DNA from: CAVQCX01 sp963775335
GTDB taxonomy: Bacteria; Pseudomonadota; Gammaproteobacteria; Chromatiales; Chromatiaceae
Direction of reading: 5' to 3'
NCBI GenBank assembly: GCA_963775335.1
Contig: CAVZIJ010000002.1
Location: 992,001 to 1,056,000, forward strand
Length of the DNA stretch: 64,000 nucleotides
Each line of letters begins with the position of its first letter. Position 1 is the first letter of the stretch. The notes beneath the pieces were generated by a model. The model made no database searches and was not told the origin of the DNA. It saw only the letters and a list, made by a program, of their open reading frames with translations. This document shows, piece by piece, positions 55,657 to 64,000 of this stretch. A program made the position numbers and the translations under genes.

Positions 55657-55966
55657 AATCGGCTCACTCCTGGGGTAGGGACCAGCGCCGCCGGCCCCCG
55701 CGGGGAAGGGTTAGAAACTCGGCCGCACAGTCTACACCAGAACGCCCGGCTTATTCCAACCAAAATGGTTGGTCTTTCTGGCGCCGATTCAACCCAACGA
55801 CCGGTGCGGGAAACCCGCCGGCCCGTTTCGTCTACACCGGACCGCTGTGATTGTGCGAAAATGAGCCTCGCTCTGCTGCGGCCCCAGCCGTTCGGGTCGG
55901 ACCCATCGTAGTCCCGTACTAACGCCCCGCCCGGCGCCGAGCGCTCCCCGGACCCAGATCGATTCC
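55657..55966. promoter_or_regulatory. mrp/menF divergent control region with inverted repeat
   Basis: 310 bases between the divergent mrp and menF genes, without a gene. CCAACCA (55756-55762) and TGGTTGG (55766-55772) make a perfect 7-bp inverted repeat with a 3-base loop, about 100 bases upstream of mrp. It could be an operator or the stem of a short transcript; I cannot tell which. No clear promoter hexamers for menF were found. Confidence 0.4.
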
Positions 55967-57343
55967 ATGCTGATCCCCGTCACCGACATCAACCGGCTGC
56001 TCGCGGACCTCGAAGCCCGCCTCGATTGCTGCCTGCGCGAGCATCGAGTACGCGACCATCAGGGTGCGCTGAGCGTCACGCTCGCCGTCCCCGAGCTCGG
56101 CGAGCTGCGACCCCGGGGTCCGAGCGACACGGGCATCTACTGGGGACGCCCGGCAAGCCGCGAATGGGCCATCGGCGGGGCCCCCGCGGTAGCGCTCGAC
56201 GCCCGGGGCGATGACCGGTTCGGCGAGCTGGACGCTCGTTTCGAAGCGCTGTGCGCGAGCTGGCTCTCCCTGGACCCTGAGCATACCGGATTCCGCCCTC
56301 GCGCCAACTTCGCCCTGCCCTTCGCGGCGGCCCAGGCAGGGATCGAGGTACCCGCCGTGCTGTATCAGCGCCGGGGCGGCAGCCCGGCACTCACCTTCAG
56401 CCGCGCCCCGGCCGCGCTGCAGCATCCTGGAGACGCGCTGAGCCGCTGGTCCCAAGAGCTGTCCCGGCTGTTCGGGGACAGTCCACCCGCGACGAACGCC
56501 TATCCAGCGCCCGATCCGCTGGACCGAATCGAGAGCTCCCCTTCGGACGCCCAGTGGATGCACCGTGTCGATCTCGCGCTGCAGGCCATCGACGAGGGGC
56601 TGATCGACAAAGTGGTCGTCACCCGACGTGTGCGCGTACGCCGGCACCGCCCCATATCCACTGCGGCCGTGCTCGACTGGCTCGAACGCCACCGCCCAGG
56701 GGGCGTGCATTTCTCCCTGGGTGGGGCCGAGGGCACGCTGATTGGGGTCTCACCCGAGGGATTGGCGACGTTGCATGACGGGATTGTGGCCAGCGACGCG
56801 GTGGCGGGGACCGCTCCCCGGAACCGAGACCCGGTCGCCGACGGCCAGTTGGGCGAGGCGTTGCGCGGCAGCGCCAAGATCCGCCGCGAGCACCAGTTGG
56901 TGATCGACGACCTCGTCCAGGCCTTGGGGCCCCTGTGCACCGGGCTGAGCTTCCCAGCCGCGCCCAACCTGATGAAGCTGCCTGGACTGCAGCATCTGTG
57001 GACCCCGATCCGGGGGCGAACGCGCCCCGGGACATCCCTGATTCGGATTGCTTCCCGGCTGCACCCCACGGCCGCGGTGGGCGGCGCACCGCGCCGGGGA
57101 GCGCTGGCCTGGCTAGCCGAGCACGAGCCAGAGCCCCGGGGCTGGTACACCGGCGCGCTGGGCTGGCTCGATGGCGACGGCGGGGGCGAGCTCTCGGTCA
57201 TCCTGCGCTGCGCCCTCATCCGCGGAAACACGGCGGACCTCTTCGCCGGCTCGGGGATCGTGACGGGCTCGGACCCCGAGGCCGAGCTCCTCGAAACCGA
57301 GTGGAAGCTGCGCACCATGCTGGACGCCCTCGGTGCGGCCTGA
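55967..57343 (+). CDS. menF: Isochorismate synthase
   Basis: 458 residues. Chorismate-using enzyme fold: DKVVVTRRVRVRRHRPI, HFSLGGAEGTLIGVSPEGLA, SDAVAGTAPRNRDP, HLWTPIRGRTRPGTSL and the metal-binding end GELSVILRCALIRGNTADLFAGSGIVTGSDPEAE. Opens the menaquinone pathway by converting chorismate to isochorismate. First gene of the men operon here; menD follows after 56 bases. Confidence 0.9.
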   Translation: MLIPVTDINRLLADLEARLDCCLREHRVRDHQGALSVTLAVPELGELRPRGPSDTGIYWGRPASREWAIGGAPAVALDARGDDRFGELDARFEALCASWLSLDPEHTGFRPRANFALPFAAAQAGIEVPAVLYQRRGGSPALTFSRAPAALQHPGDALSRWSQELSRLFGDSPPATNAYPAPDPLDRIESSPSDAQWMHRVDLALQAIDEGLIDKVVVTRRVRVRRHRPISTAAVLDWLERHRPGGVHFSLGGAEGTLIGVSPEGLATLHDGIVASDAVAGTAPRNRDPVADGQLGEALRGSAKIRREHQLVIDDLVQALGPLCTGLSFPAAPNLMKLPGLQHLWTPIRGRTRPGTSLIRIASRLHPTAAVGGAPRRGALAWLAEHEPEPRGWYTGALGWLDGDGGGELSVILRCALIRGNTADLFAGSGIVTGSDPEAELLETEWKLRTMLDALGAA

Positions 57344-57399
57344 GGTTCCCGCTTCGAGGCGGGGTCCCCGCGCCGGCTGGGATCTGGCCCAGGGCTTCG

Positions 57400-59097
57400 A
57401 TGGATAGGGCCGGGATCAACCTGCGCTGGTGCGACGCCCTGGTGGGCGGCTTAGCGGCAAGCGGCGTGCGCCACGCGGTGATCTCGCCCGGCTCACGGTC
57501 CACGCCCCTGACCCTGGCCTTCGATCGACAAGCGCAGATCCGCACCTGGGTCGCCCCCGACGAGCGCAGTGCCGCCTTTTTCGCCCTGGGCCTGGGCAAG
57601 GCGAGCAGCACCGCCGTAGCCCTGGTCGGCACCTCCGGCAGCGCCCCCGCCCATTGGCTGCCGGCCGTTGTGGAGGCCTCCCAGGATCTGCAGCCGCTGA
57701 TCCTGATCAGCGCCGACCGCCCCGCGGAGCTCCAGGCCTGCGGGGCGAACCAGACCCTGGACCAGATCCGGCTGTTCGGCCAGCACGCCCGGGCGTTCTT
57801 CCAGCTGCCGGAGCCCGAGCACTCGGAGCAGGCCCTGCGACACGCGAGCGCCCGGGCCGCCCGCATGGTCGACCAAGCCCACTGGCCCTTGCCCGGCCCG
57901 GTGCACCTCAACGTGCCACTGCCCGAGCCGCTGACTCCGAAAGGCGACCTGCCGCCGCCCGCCGCGCCTCTGGGACCGTTGGCACACCCGAGCTACCCGC
58001 GCCTGACGCCAGACCCGGATACGATCAGGCAGCTGGCGCGGCGAATCGGGGGACGCCCGGGCCTGATAGTGTGCGGGCGGACGACGCCAACCCCGGGACT
58101 ACCCCAGGCCCTCACCGGCCTCGCCCGACGGCTGGACTGCCCCATCCTGGCCGACCCGCTCTCGGGCCTGCGCTTCGGCGGCCACGACCGCTCGCTGGTG
58201 CTCACCCGCTACGATGCCTTCCTACGGCGCCCCGGCATCGAGGCCCTGTACCGGCCCGACTGGGTCCTGCACTTCGGCGGCCTACCCACCTCCCGGCCCC
58301 TTCAGGAGTACCTGGCGCGCATCGCGACCGATCCCTGCGTCGCGGTGACGCCGCTCGGCCCCTGGCCGGACCCGGCACACCGGTACACCCAGGTGCTACG
58401 GGCGGACCCTCTGGCGGTGTGCGAGGACCTCGCCACGCAGCTCGACACGGCACCCGTCGGACCCTTCTCCGGCCCCCTGGTGGAGCAAGAGCGCCGGGCC
58501 GCGAGTCTCCTTGCCGGTCTGGAAAGCCCGCCGGTCGAGGCCACGGTCATGGCCGGTCTGGGCGACCTGCCGCCCGAAGCTATCCTGTTCTGCGCCGGCT
58601 CCATGGTCATCCGCGACGCCGACGGCTTTCTCGCCGGCGGCCCCCAGCCCCTGACACTGGTGGGCAATCGCGGCGCCAGCGGCATCGACGGCAACGTCTC
58701 CACCAGCCTCGGCCTGGCGTCAGCCGGGACCAGGCCGGTCACGGCGCTTCTCGGGGATCTGGCGCTCTATCACGACATGAACGGGCTGCTCGCCGCGCAG
58801 GGGCTCAATGCCACACTGCTGGTCTTCAACAACGGCGGAGGGGCCATCTTCGACTACTTGCCCCAGGCCGGGCTACCGACACTCGATCGCTACTGGCGCA
58901 CCCCGACCGACCTCGATCCCGCCCGGGTGGCCCAACTGTACGGGCTGGGCCATATGCGCCTGGAGGGCGCCAACGGTCTGGACCAAGCGATGGCCGCGTC
59001 ACTGAACAAGACCGGGGTCGATCTCATCGAGCTCGTCATCGACCCGCGCGAGAGCCTGAAGCGCCACCGTGCCTACTGGAGCGCCGTCGCCGGTTGA
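57400..59097 (+). CDS. menD: SEPHCHC synthase (2-succinyl-5-enolpyruvyl-6-hydroxy-3-cyclohexene-1-carboxylate synthase)
   Basis: 565 residues, ThDP-dependent. RHAVISPGSRSTPLTLAF, catalytic Glu region APDERSAAFFALGL, SADRPAELQACGANQT, and the ThDP/metal motif GDLALYHDMNGL with FNNGGGAIFDYLPQ (about 440-490) are MenD-specific. ATG 57400 chosen; no strong binding site. Couples 2-oxoglutarate to isochorismate. Confidence 0.95.
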   Translation: MDRAGINLRWCDALVGGLAASGVRHAVISPGSRSTPLTLAFDRQAQIRTWVAPDERSAAFFALGLGKASSTAVALVGTSGSAPAHWLPAVVEASQDLQPLILISADRPAELQACGANQTLDQIRLFGQHARAFFQLPEPEHSEQALRHASARAARMVDQAHWPLPGPVHLNVPLPEPLTPKGDLPPPAAPLGPLAHPSYPRLTPDPDTIRQLARRIGGRPGLIVCGRTTPTPGLPQALTGLARRLDCPILADPLSGLRFGGHDRSLVLTRYDAFLRRPGIEALYRPDWVLHFGGLPTSRPLQEYLARIATDPCVAVTPLGPWPDPAHRYTQVLRADPLAVCEDLATQLDTAPVGPFSGPLVEQERRAASLLAGLESPPVEATVMAGLGDLPPEAILFCAGSMVIRDADGFLAGGPQPLTLVGNRGASGIDGNVSTSLGLASAGTRPVTALLGDLALYHDMNGLLAAQGLNATLLVFNNGGGAIFDYLPQAGLPTLDRYWRTPTDLDPARVAQLYGLGHMRLEGANGLDQAMAASLNKTGVDLIELVIDPRESLKRHRAYWSAVAG

Positions 59098-59169
59098 CAG
59101 CGCCCGCGCGCCGTTGAACAGTGGCGGCTCTCGACCCCGGACCCAGTGAAACCCCTTCGGAAGACGACC

Positions 59170-59988
59170 ATGCAGTGGACCCCTGTCGCCGAACTGCGCT
59201 TTGAGGACATCCTCTACGACCAAGCTGAAGGCATCGCGCGCATCACCATCAACCGTCCCCGGGTCCACAACGCCTTTCGCCCGGAGACGGTGCGGGAGCT
59301 GATCCGCGCCTTCGCGCACGCCCACGCCGACCCTCAGGTCGGCGTCGTCATCCTGACCGGGGCCGGCCGCCAGGCGTTCTGCTCCGGCGGCGACCAGCGT
59401 ATCCGAGGCAGCGAAGGCTACCGTGACGCCCAGGGCGTGGAGCATCTCAATGTGCTCGATCTGCAGATGCAGATCCGCCGCCTGCCCAAGCCGGTAGTCG
59501 CGATGGTCGCCGGCTACGCCATCGGAGGCGGCCACGTGCTGCACCTGGTCTGCGATCTCACCATCGCGGGGGACAACGCGCGCTTCGGCCAGACCGGCCC
59601 GCGGGTAGGCAGCTTCGACGCCGGTCTGGGCGCAGGACTCCTGGCCCGCACCGTCGGGCTGAAAAAAGCCAAGGAGATCTGGTTTCTCTGCCGTCAGTAC
59701 AGCGCGGCCGAGGCCCTGCAGATGGGGCTGGTCAACGTCGTGGTACCGCTCGAGCGGCTGGAGGAAGAGACCCTGGCCTGGTGCCGGGAGATGCTGCAGC
59801 TCAGCCCGACCGCGCTGCGCGCCATGAAGGCGGCATTCAACGCCGACACCGACGGGCTGGCCGGAATCCAGGAGCTGGCCGGCAACGCCACCGCGCTCTA
59901 CTACATGAGCGAGGAGGCCCAGGAGGGCCGCGATGCCTGGCTGGAGAAGCGTCCGCCGGATTTCAGCCGGTTCAGGCGAAGGCCCTGA
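59170..59988 (+). CDS. menB: 1,4-dihydroxy-2-naphthoyl-CoA synthase
   Basis: 272 residues, crotonase fold. TINRPRVHNAFRPETVREL, AFCSGGDQRIRG, MVAGYAIGGGHVLHLVCDLTIA and GPRVGSFDAGLGAGLLAR identify MenB; FSRFRRRP is the usual C-terminal tail. ATG 59170 with GGAAG upstream is preferred over an in-frame GTG at 59146. Closes the naphthalene ring. Confidence 0.95.
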   Translation: MQWTPVAELRFEDILYDQAEGIARITINRPRVHNAFRPETVRELIRAFAHAHADPQVGVVILTGAGRQAFCSGGDQRIRGSEGYRDAQGVEHLNVLDLQMQIRRLPKPVVAMVAGYAIGGGHVLHLVCDLTIAGDNARFGQTGPRVGSFDAGLGAGLLARTVGLKKAKEIWFLCRQYSAAEALQMGLVNVVVPLERLEEETLAWCREMLQLSPTALRAMKAAFNADTDGLAGIQELAGNATALYYMSEEAQEGRDAWLEKRPPDFSRFRRRP

Positions 59989-60014
59989 CGGTGACCCAGG
60001 CGCTCATGGGGCCA

Positions 60015-60084
60015 TCGCGAGCTGGAGCTCGCGCCTTCCGGCGCCTGGGCCGATCTGGGTGTAGGAGCGAGCTCCAGCTCGCGA
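60015..60084. repeat. Pair of inverted REP-like units between menB and menA
   Basis: TCGCGAGCTGGAGCTCGC (60015-60032) and GCGAGCTCCAGCTCGCGA (60067-60084) are perfect 18-base inverted copies 34 bases apart. Each is also nearly palindromic itself. The arrangement resembles a BIME and lies in the 153-base menB-menA gap. Confidence 0.65.
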
Positions 60085-60141
60085 CCCGCGCTCGAGACTC
60101 CGCGCTCCTTCCCCGAGCGCCGCAACTAGATCCTCTGAGAA

Positions 60142-61050
60142 ATGCAGCCTAATCCCTGGCTGAGCGCCATCCGCCCCAAGACCCTCAGCCTGGCGATGGT
60201 ACCGGTGCTGGTGGGCAGCGTGCTTGCCTGGACCGAGGGCGCCGCCCTGCGCTGGTCCGTAGCGATCGCCGCCTTGCTCGCCGCCACACTGATCCAGATC
60301 GGCACCAACCTGCATAACGATGCCGCGGACTTCGAGCGCGGCGCTGACGATCCGGCGACCCGCCTGGGCCCGCCCCGGGCCACGGCCGAGGGTTGGCTCT
60401 CGGCCCGCGAGGTGCGCCGGGGCGCCGCACTGAGCTTCACCGGGGCCTTCCTCCTCGGGATCTATCTGGTCTGGGTGGGCGGTTGGCCCATCCTGGTACT
60501 GGGCCTCGCCTCGATCGCCGCCGGACTGGCGTATACCGCCGGGCCGCGTCCTATTGCCTACAGCGGCCTGGGGGAGCTCTTCGTGCTGCTGTTCTTCGGC
60601 GTGGCCGGGGCCGCCGGCTCCCATTACCTGCAGACCGGCCATTTGAGCGAAGCCGCGATTCTGGCGGGCCTGGCAATCGGGCTGCCGGCCTCCGCGGTGC
60701 TCGCGGTGAACAACTATCGCGACCTGGACAATGACCGCGCAGTGGGCAAGATCACCCTGGCGGTCCGCTTGGGGCGCCCGGGCAGCCGCCTGGAGTATGC
60801 CCTGCTGATGCTCGGTCCCTTCCCGCTCCTGGGCCTGTGGAGCAGCTGGCTCAACGCAGGCCTCTGGCCCCTGTTGCCGCTGCTCGCCCTGCCCTGGGCC
60901 CTGGCCCTGATCCGCCGCCTCTACGTCGAGCCCCCCGGCCGCGGGCTCAATCGCCTGCTGGCGGCCACCGCCCGATTTCAGCTCGGCCTCGGTAGCCTGC
61001 TCTGCCTGGCGCTCCTGACCCAGCGCATCCTGCCGCTCCATGGCCTGTGA
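60142..61050 (+). CDS. menA: 1,4-dihydroxy-2-naphthoate polyprenyltransferase
   Basis: 302 residues, UbiA superfamily membrane enzyme with about nine helices. LSAIRPKTLSLAMVPVLVGS at the start, first aspartate motif NLHNDAADFERGAD (about 56-70) and second motif NNYRDLDNDRAVGK (about 190-203). Prenylates DHNA, committing it to the membrane. Its stop overlaps the menC start by 11 bases. Confidence 0.95.
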   Translation: MQPNPWLSAIRPKTLSLAMVPVLVGSVLAWTEGAALRWSVAIAALLAATLIQIGTNLHNDAADFERGADDPATRLGPPRATAEGWLSAREVRRGAALSFTGAFLLGIYLVWVGGWPILVLGLASIAAGLAYTAGPRPIAYSGLGELFVLLFFGVAGAAGSHYLQTGHLSEAAILAGLAIGLPASAVLAVNNYRDLDNDRAVGKITLAVRLGRPGSRLEYALLMLGPFPLLGLWSSWLNAGLWPLLPLLALPWALALIRRLYVEPPGRGLNRLLAATARFQLGLGSLLCLALLTQRILPLHGL

Positions 61051-62149
61051 GACCCGCCTCGGCGATCCGATCGCCAGCGTCGACCTGCAACCATACGCCC
61101 TCTCTCTTCGCCGACCCTGGGTCAGCGCCAGGGGGCGCATGACGGACCGGCAAGGGTGGCTCATACGGCTGCGGACCCGCGCCGGCTGCCTCGGAATCGG
61201 CGACTGCGCGCCCATGCCCGAGGCCGGTACCGAGTCGCCCCCTGAGGCCCGGCGCCGTCTCGCGGCCGCCCTCCCCGGGCTGGTCGGTGCCAGGCCGGCC
61301 CAGGTGCTGAAGCGCCTGCCGGCCTGGCGGGACACCCCCGCTGCCCGTTGTGCCCTGGAGGTGGCGCTGCTGGACCTGGTAGCGGGGGCCACCGGCCAGC
61401 CCCTGGCGCATTGGCTGAGCGAGGAGGCCCTGGGGCGAATCCCGGTCGGAACGGCCCTCGGGCCAATCGCTACGGTCTCCCCGGATGAGGTGCGGCGGGC
61501 TTCGGAGGAAGGCTATCCGGTGATCAAGCTGAAGCTGGGGCTGGCTCCGCAGAACGAAGAGATCCGCAAGCTCGCTACGCTCTCGGGGGCCCTCGGCGGT
61601 GCCGCCCGGTTCCGATTGGATGCCAACGGCGCCTGGACCGAGGCGGCGGCCCGCGAGGTGTTGCGTGCCGTCCGAGATCTCCCCGTGGAATCCATCGAGG
61701 AGCCCCTCGCCGGCGCCGATTCCCGGGGGCTACGACGGCTCCAGACCCTGACCGACCGACCCCTCGCCCTGGACGAATCGCTGGCCCGGCGGGACCTGCG
61801 CAGGATCATCGCGCGCCCTCCCGTGCGCCGCATCGTTCTCAAGCCCACCGTGCTCGGCGGACTCTTGCGCAGCCTCGACCTTGCCGGGCGCGCCCGGTCG
61901 GCGGGCGTCGAATGCGTGGTGACCAGCACCCTGGAGGGGCCCGTCGGTCTCTGGGCCGGGGTACACCTGGCGGCGGCGTTGGGTGTTGCGCCCGCCCACG
62001 GACTGGCCACCGGCATCTGGCTTCGGGACCCGGGCTGCGCCCCCATCCCGGAGAACGGTACCATCTCGGTGCCCGAGGCACCGGGCCTAGGAGCCTGTCG
62101 TCCAAAGTCCGACAGGCGCCCGGGTCTGCCTCCTGAAATATCCGACTGA
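61040..62149 (+). CDS. menC: o-Succinylbenzoate synthase
   Basis: 369 residues, enolase superfamily. Catalytic Lys in VIKLKLG (about 160), metal ligands in RLDANGAW, ESIEEPLAGA and LALDESLA, second Lys in RIVLKPTVLGG. The tail after SVPEAPGLG (CRPKSDRRPGLPPEISD) looks non-conserved. ATG 61040 lies inside the end of menA, giving translational coupling. Confidence 0.92.
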   Translation: MACETRLGDPIASVDLQPYALSLRRPWVSARGRMTDRQGWLIRLRTRAGCLGIGDCAPMPEAGTESPPEARRRLAAALPGLVGARPAQVLKRLPAWRDTPAARCALEVALLDLVAGATGQPLAHWLSEEALGRIPVGTALGPIATVSPDEVRRASEEGYPVIKLKLGLAPQNEEIRKLATLSGALGGAARFRLDANGAWTEAAAREVLRAVRDLPVESIEEPLAGADSRGLRRLQTLTDRPLALDESLARRDLRRIIARPPVRRIVLKPTVLGGLLRSLDLAGRARSAGVECVVTSTLEGPVGLWAGVHLAAALGVAPAHGLATGIWLRDPGCAPIPENGTISVPEAPGLGACRPKSDRRPGLPPEISD

Positions 62150-62157
62150 GGTTCGGC

Positions 62158-62589
62158 ATGACATTCGAATACGAGCTCCGTCTGGGCATGTCGTCGGTCG
62201 ACGCCGCCGGGGTGCTTTTCTACCCCGAGCTCTTCCGCCACGCGCATGACGCCTACGAGGCGTTCATGGCCGATCGGGGTCTGGACCTCGCGCCCCTGCT
62301 GCGGGAAGGCGGCTATGGGCTGCCCATCGCCCGTGCGGAGGCGGACTTCCTGGGCCCTCTGCGCCACGGCGAGCAGGTGCGGATCAAGGTCGAGGTAAGC
62401 CGGATCGGCGAGCGATCCTTTACCATCCAATGCGAGCTTACCGACAGTCGGGGCCGCGCCTGCGCACGAGTGACGACGGTGCACGTCTGCGTGGATCGCG
62501 CAACGGGCCGCGCTACGGCCTTGCCCGAGGCGCTGCGCCTGAGACTGGGGCAAGCGCGACCGGCGGGTGCCGAGGCAGGCGATCCGTGA
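62158..62589 (+). CDS. Hot-dog thioesterase, probable DHNA-CoA hydrolase
   Basis: 143 residues, 4HBT family. Active-site loop VDAAGVLFYPELFRHAHDAYEAF with the catalytic Asp replaced in the usual DxxGHVN context by DAAGVLFYP, plus GYGLPIARAEADFLGPLRHGE. Sits between menC and menE and overlaps menE by 4 bases (GTGA), so by context it hydrolyses DHNA-CoA, the step between MenB and MenA. Sequence alone would only say acyl-CoA thioesterase. Confidence 0.85.
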   Translation: MTFEYELRLGMSSVDAAGVLFYPELFRHAHDAYEAFMADRGLDLAPLLREGGYGLPIARAEADFLGPLRHGEQVRIKVEVSRIGERSFTIQCELTDSRGRACARVTTVHVCVDRATGRATALPEALRLRLGQARPAGAEAGDP

Positions 62590-64000
62590 CGAGCCGGGCG
62601 ATTCCGGGCGACTGGCTCGGCCGGGCCGCCAAGGGCTGGGGCCGCCGTGCTGCCCTGATCACCGCCCTCGAGACCTTGGACTATCGGGCTCTGCACTCTC
62701 GGGTTGGGGCGCTGGCGGCCCGAGCGGCGGGGGTGTTGCCCGAGCGGCTCTCCGGGGTGGCGGTACTGAGCCGCAGCCCCGAGCGCATCGCCTGGGCCCT
62801 CTACCTTGCCCTGCATCGGGGGATATCCCTGCTGCCGCTGGACCCGGACCGGAGCAGGCTCGACGCCTTGCTCGAGAGCTGTCGGACCCACTGGGTCTTG
62901 TGCGACGCCGAGCTGACCGCCCTCGTCCCCGCCGGGACCCGGGCCGTGCCTGCCGATTGGCTGACCCAGCCCTCGGAGAGCGCAGCCCGGCCGGCCCGAC
63001 CCGCCGGCGGCGAGAAGGTCCAGCTTCTGGTGGCAACCAGTGGCACCACCGGGGCCTCGCCCAAGGCGGCGTCGCTCACCGGGCACGCCCTGGCCGCGGC
63101 CGTGTGCGCCTCCCGGGAGAGACTCGGGCTGTCGCCCGGCGACGCTTGGCTCGCCTGTCTGCCGCTCTGGCACATCGGCGGACTCTCGATCCTGCTGCGC
63201 TGCCTGGAGGCCGGCGCGAGCGCCGTGCTGCACGAGCGGTTCGACGCCGCGCGCGTCTGGCACGACCTCGAGACCCGCGCGATCACCCACCTGTCCCTCG
63301 TGCCGCCCATGTTGGCACGGCTGCTCGATCACGCGGGGGAGAGCCGGCCCTCGCCGACTCTGCGCGCAGTGCTCGTGGGGGGCGGCCCGCTGTCCGAGTC
63401 TCTGGCGCGGCAGGCCTGGCGCGCTGGATGGCCGATCTGCCCGAGCTACGGCGCGAGCGAGGCGGGCTCTCAAATCGCCACCCTGTGTGGCCCCGGGGGA
63501 GGCCTGGCAGGCCGGGGACGTTGGCCCGCCGCTGCCCCGTGTGCAAGTCGAGATCATCGGCGCCGACGGCCATCCCACCCAAGGCACCGGCCGCATCCGC
63601 ATCGCTGGACCCGCGCTGATGGCCGGCTATGCCCGGGCGGACGGCGCCCTGGGAGAAGGGCTCTCCGGCACGGGCTTCGACACCGGAGATCTCGGCTTTT
63701 TGGACGCCGCCGGGCACCTGCATGTCCTGGGGCGAGCCGACGAGGTCCTGGTCAGCGCCGGAGAGAACATTCACCCGGCCGAGCCGGAGCGCCTCCTGAT
63801 GGGCTGCCCCGGCGTGCGCGAGGCTGCCGTCACCGCCCGGCCGGACCCGGTCTGGGGACACCGGCTGGTGGCGCTCGTGGTGACCGAGTTGTCCGATGCA
63901 GCCCTGGAGGCCTGGACGCGACGCAATATCCCTTCGCGGGTCCGCCCGCGCGAGCTCATTCGCGTGCACGATCTGCCCCGCAACGCCCTCGGCAAGCTCG
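62586..64000 (+). CDS. menE: o-Succinylbenzoate-CoA ligase, frameshifted, partial at the right edge
   Basis: Adenylate-forming ligase that activates o-succinylbenzoate. GTG 62586 overlaps the thioesterase stop. Core motifs: ATP loop LLVATSGTTGASPKAASLTG, WLACLPLWHIGGLSIL, and YGASEAGSQIATL. The frame then breaks at the five-G run 63495-63499; removing one G restores GEAWQAGDVGPPLPRVQVEI, GFDTGDLGFLDAAGHLHVLG and VSAGENIHPAEPE. The C terminus, with the catalytic Lys after NALGKL, is cut by the window end. Likely a base-call error. Confidence 0.9.
   Translation, partial: MTSRAIPGDWLGRAAKGWGRRAALITALETLDYRALHSRVGALAARAAGVLPERLSGVAVLSRSPERIAWALYLALHRGISLLPLDPDRSRLDALLESCRTHWVLCDAELTALVPAGTRAVPADWLTQPSESAARPARPAGGEKVQLLVATSGTTGASPKAASLTGHALAAAVCASRERLGLSPGDAWLACLPLWHIGGLSILLRCLEAGASAVLHERFDAARVWHDLETRAITHLSLVPPMLARLLDHAGESRPSPTLRAVLVGGGPLSESLARQAWRAGWPICPSYGASEAGSQIATLCGPGGGLAGRGRWPAAAPCASRDHRRRRPSHPRHRPHPHRWTRADGRLCPGGRRPGRRALRHGLRHRRSRLFGRRRAPACPGASRRGPGQRRREHSPGRAGAPPDGLPRRARGCRHRPAGPGLGTPAGGARGDRVVRCSPGGLDATQYPFAGPPARAHSRARSAPQRPRQA

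Overview
The window is GC-rich chromosomal DNA from a gammaproteobacterium. The gene families and neighbourhoods point to the purple-sulfur / Ectothiorhodospiraceae-Chromatiales side of the class. Supporting points are the rpsU-yqeY-dnaG-rpoD operon, a fused nuoCD in a 13-gene complex I operon, a complete-looking men (menaquinone) operon, a 188-aa type dCTP deaminase and type IV pilus style ATPases. This placement is inferred from gene content and was not tested by any search.

Layout. 1-2.6 kb: the start of a TauE/SafE exporter, an NDUFA9-like epimerase and a CCA tRNA nucleotidyltransferase. 2.6-7.0 kb: a sensory module made of a TonB-dependent receptor, a YfiR-like periplasmic protein and a CHASE8-HAMP histidine kinase. 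7.0-14.1 kb: an H-NS-like protein, a MidA-type methyltransferase, pteridine reductase, copper chaperone and copper ATPase, folK, folB and plsY. 14.1-20.0 kb: tsaD divergent from the rpsU-yqeY-dnaG-rpoD operon, then tRNA-Ile2. 20.3-28.5 kb: small hypothetical genes, a GspE/PilB ATPase, acylphosphatase, a large unknown protein, a truncated yihY, arsC-like, wrbA, DUF2069 and hda.

28.5-33.1 kb is the accessory island and the most interesting part. Three type II toxin-antitoxin modules (phd/PIN, RelE/HTH, TacA/TacT), all on the minus strand, alternate with three plus-strand copies of a cas4 5' region. The first two copies are truncated and lack the N-terminal iron-sulfur cysteine. The third is an intact cas4 translationally coupled to cas2, with a leader and a two-repeat CRISPR array downstream. 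There is no cas1 and no interference gene.

33.3-47.1 kb: the complete nuoA-N operon on the minus strand, with start/stop overlaps at most junctions. 47.8-52.1 kb: CDP-alcohol phosphatidyltransferase and a DUF2066 protein, divergent from purM-purN-DUF3108. 52.3-52.6 kb: a MITE-like element with 20-bp inverted ends. 52.6-55.7 kb: dcd, a PilU-like ATPase, a terminator and mrp. 56.0-64.0 kb: menF-menD-menB-menA-menC-thioesterase-menE on the plus strand, with menE cut off by the window edge. menH is not present.

Four conserved genes (NDUFA9-like epimerase, copA, dcd, menE) carry single-base frameshifts, two of them in G runs. Small-indel sequencing or assembly error is therefore likely in this sequence, and any apparent gene disruption should be read with that in mind.
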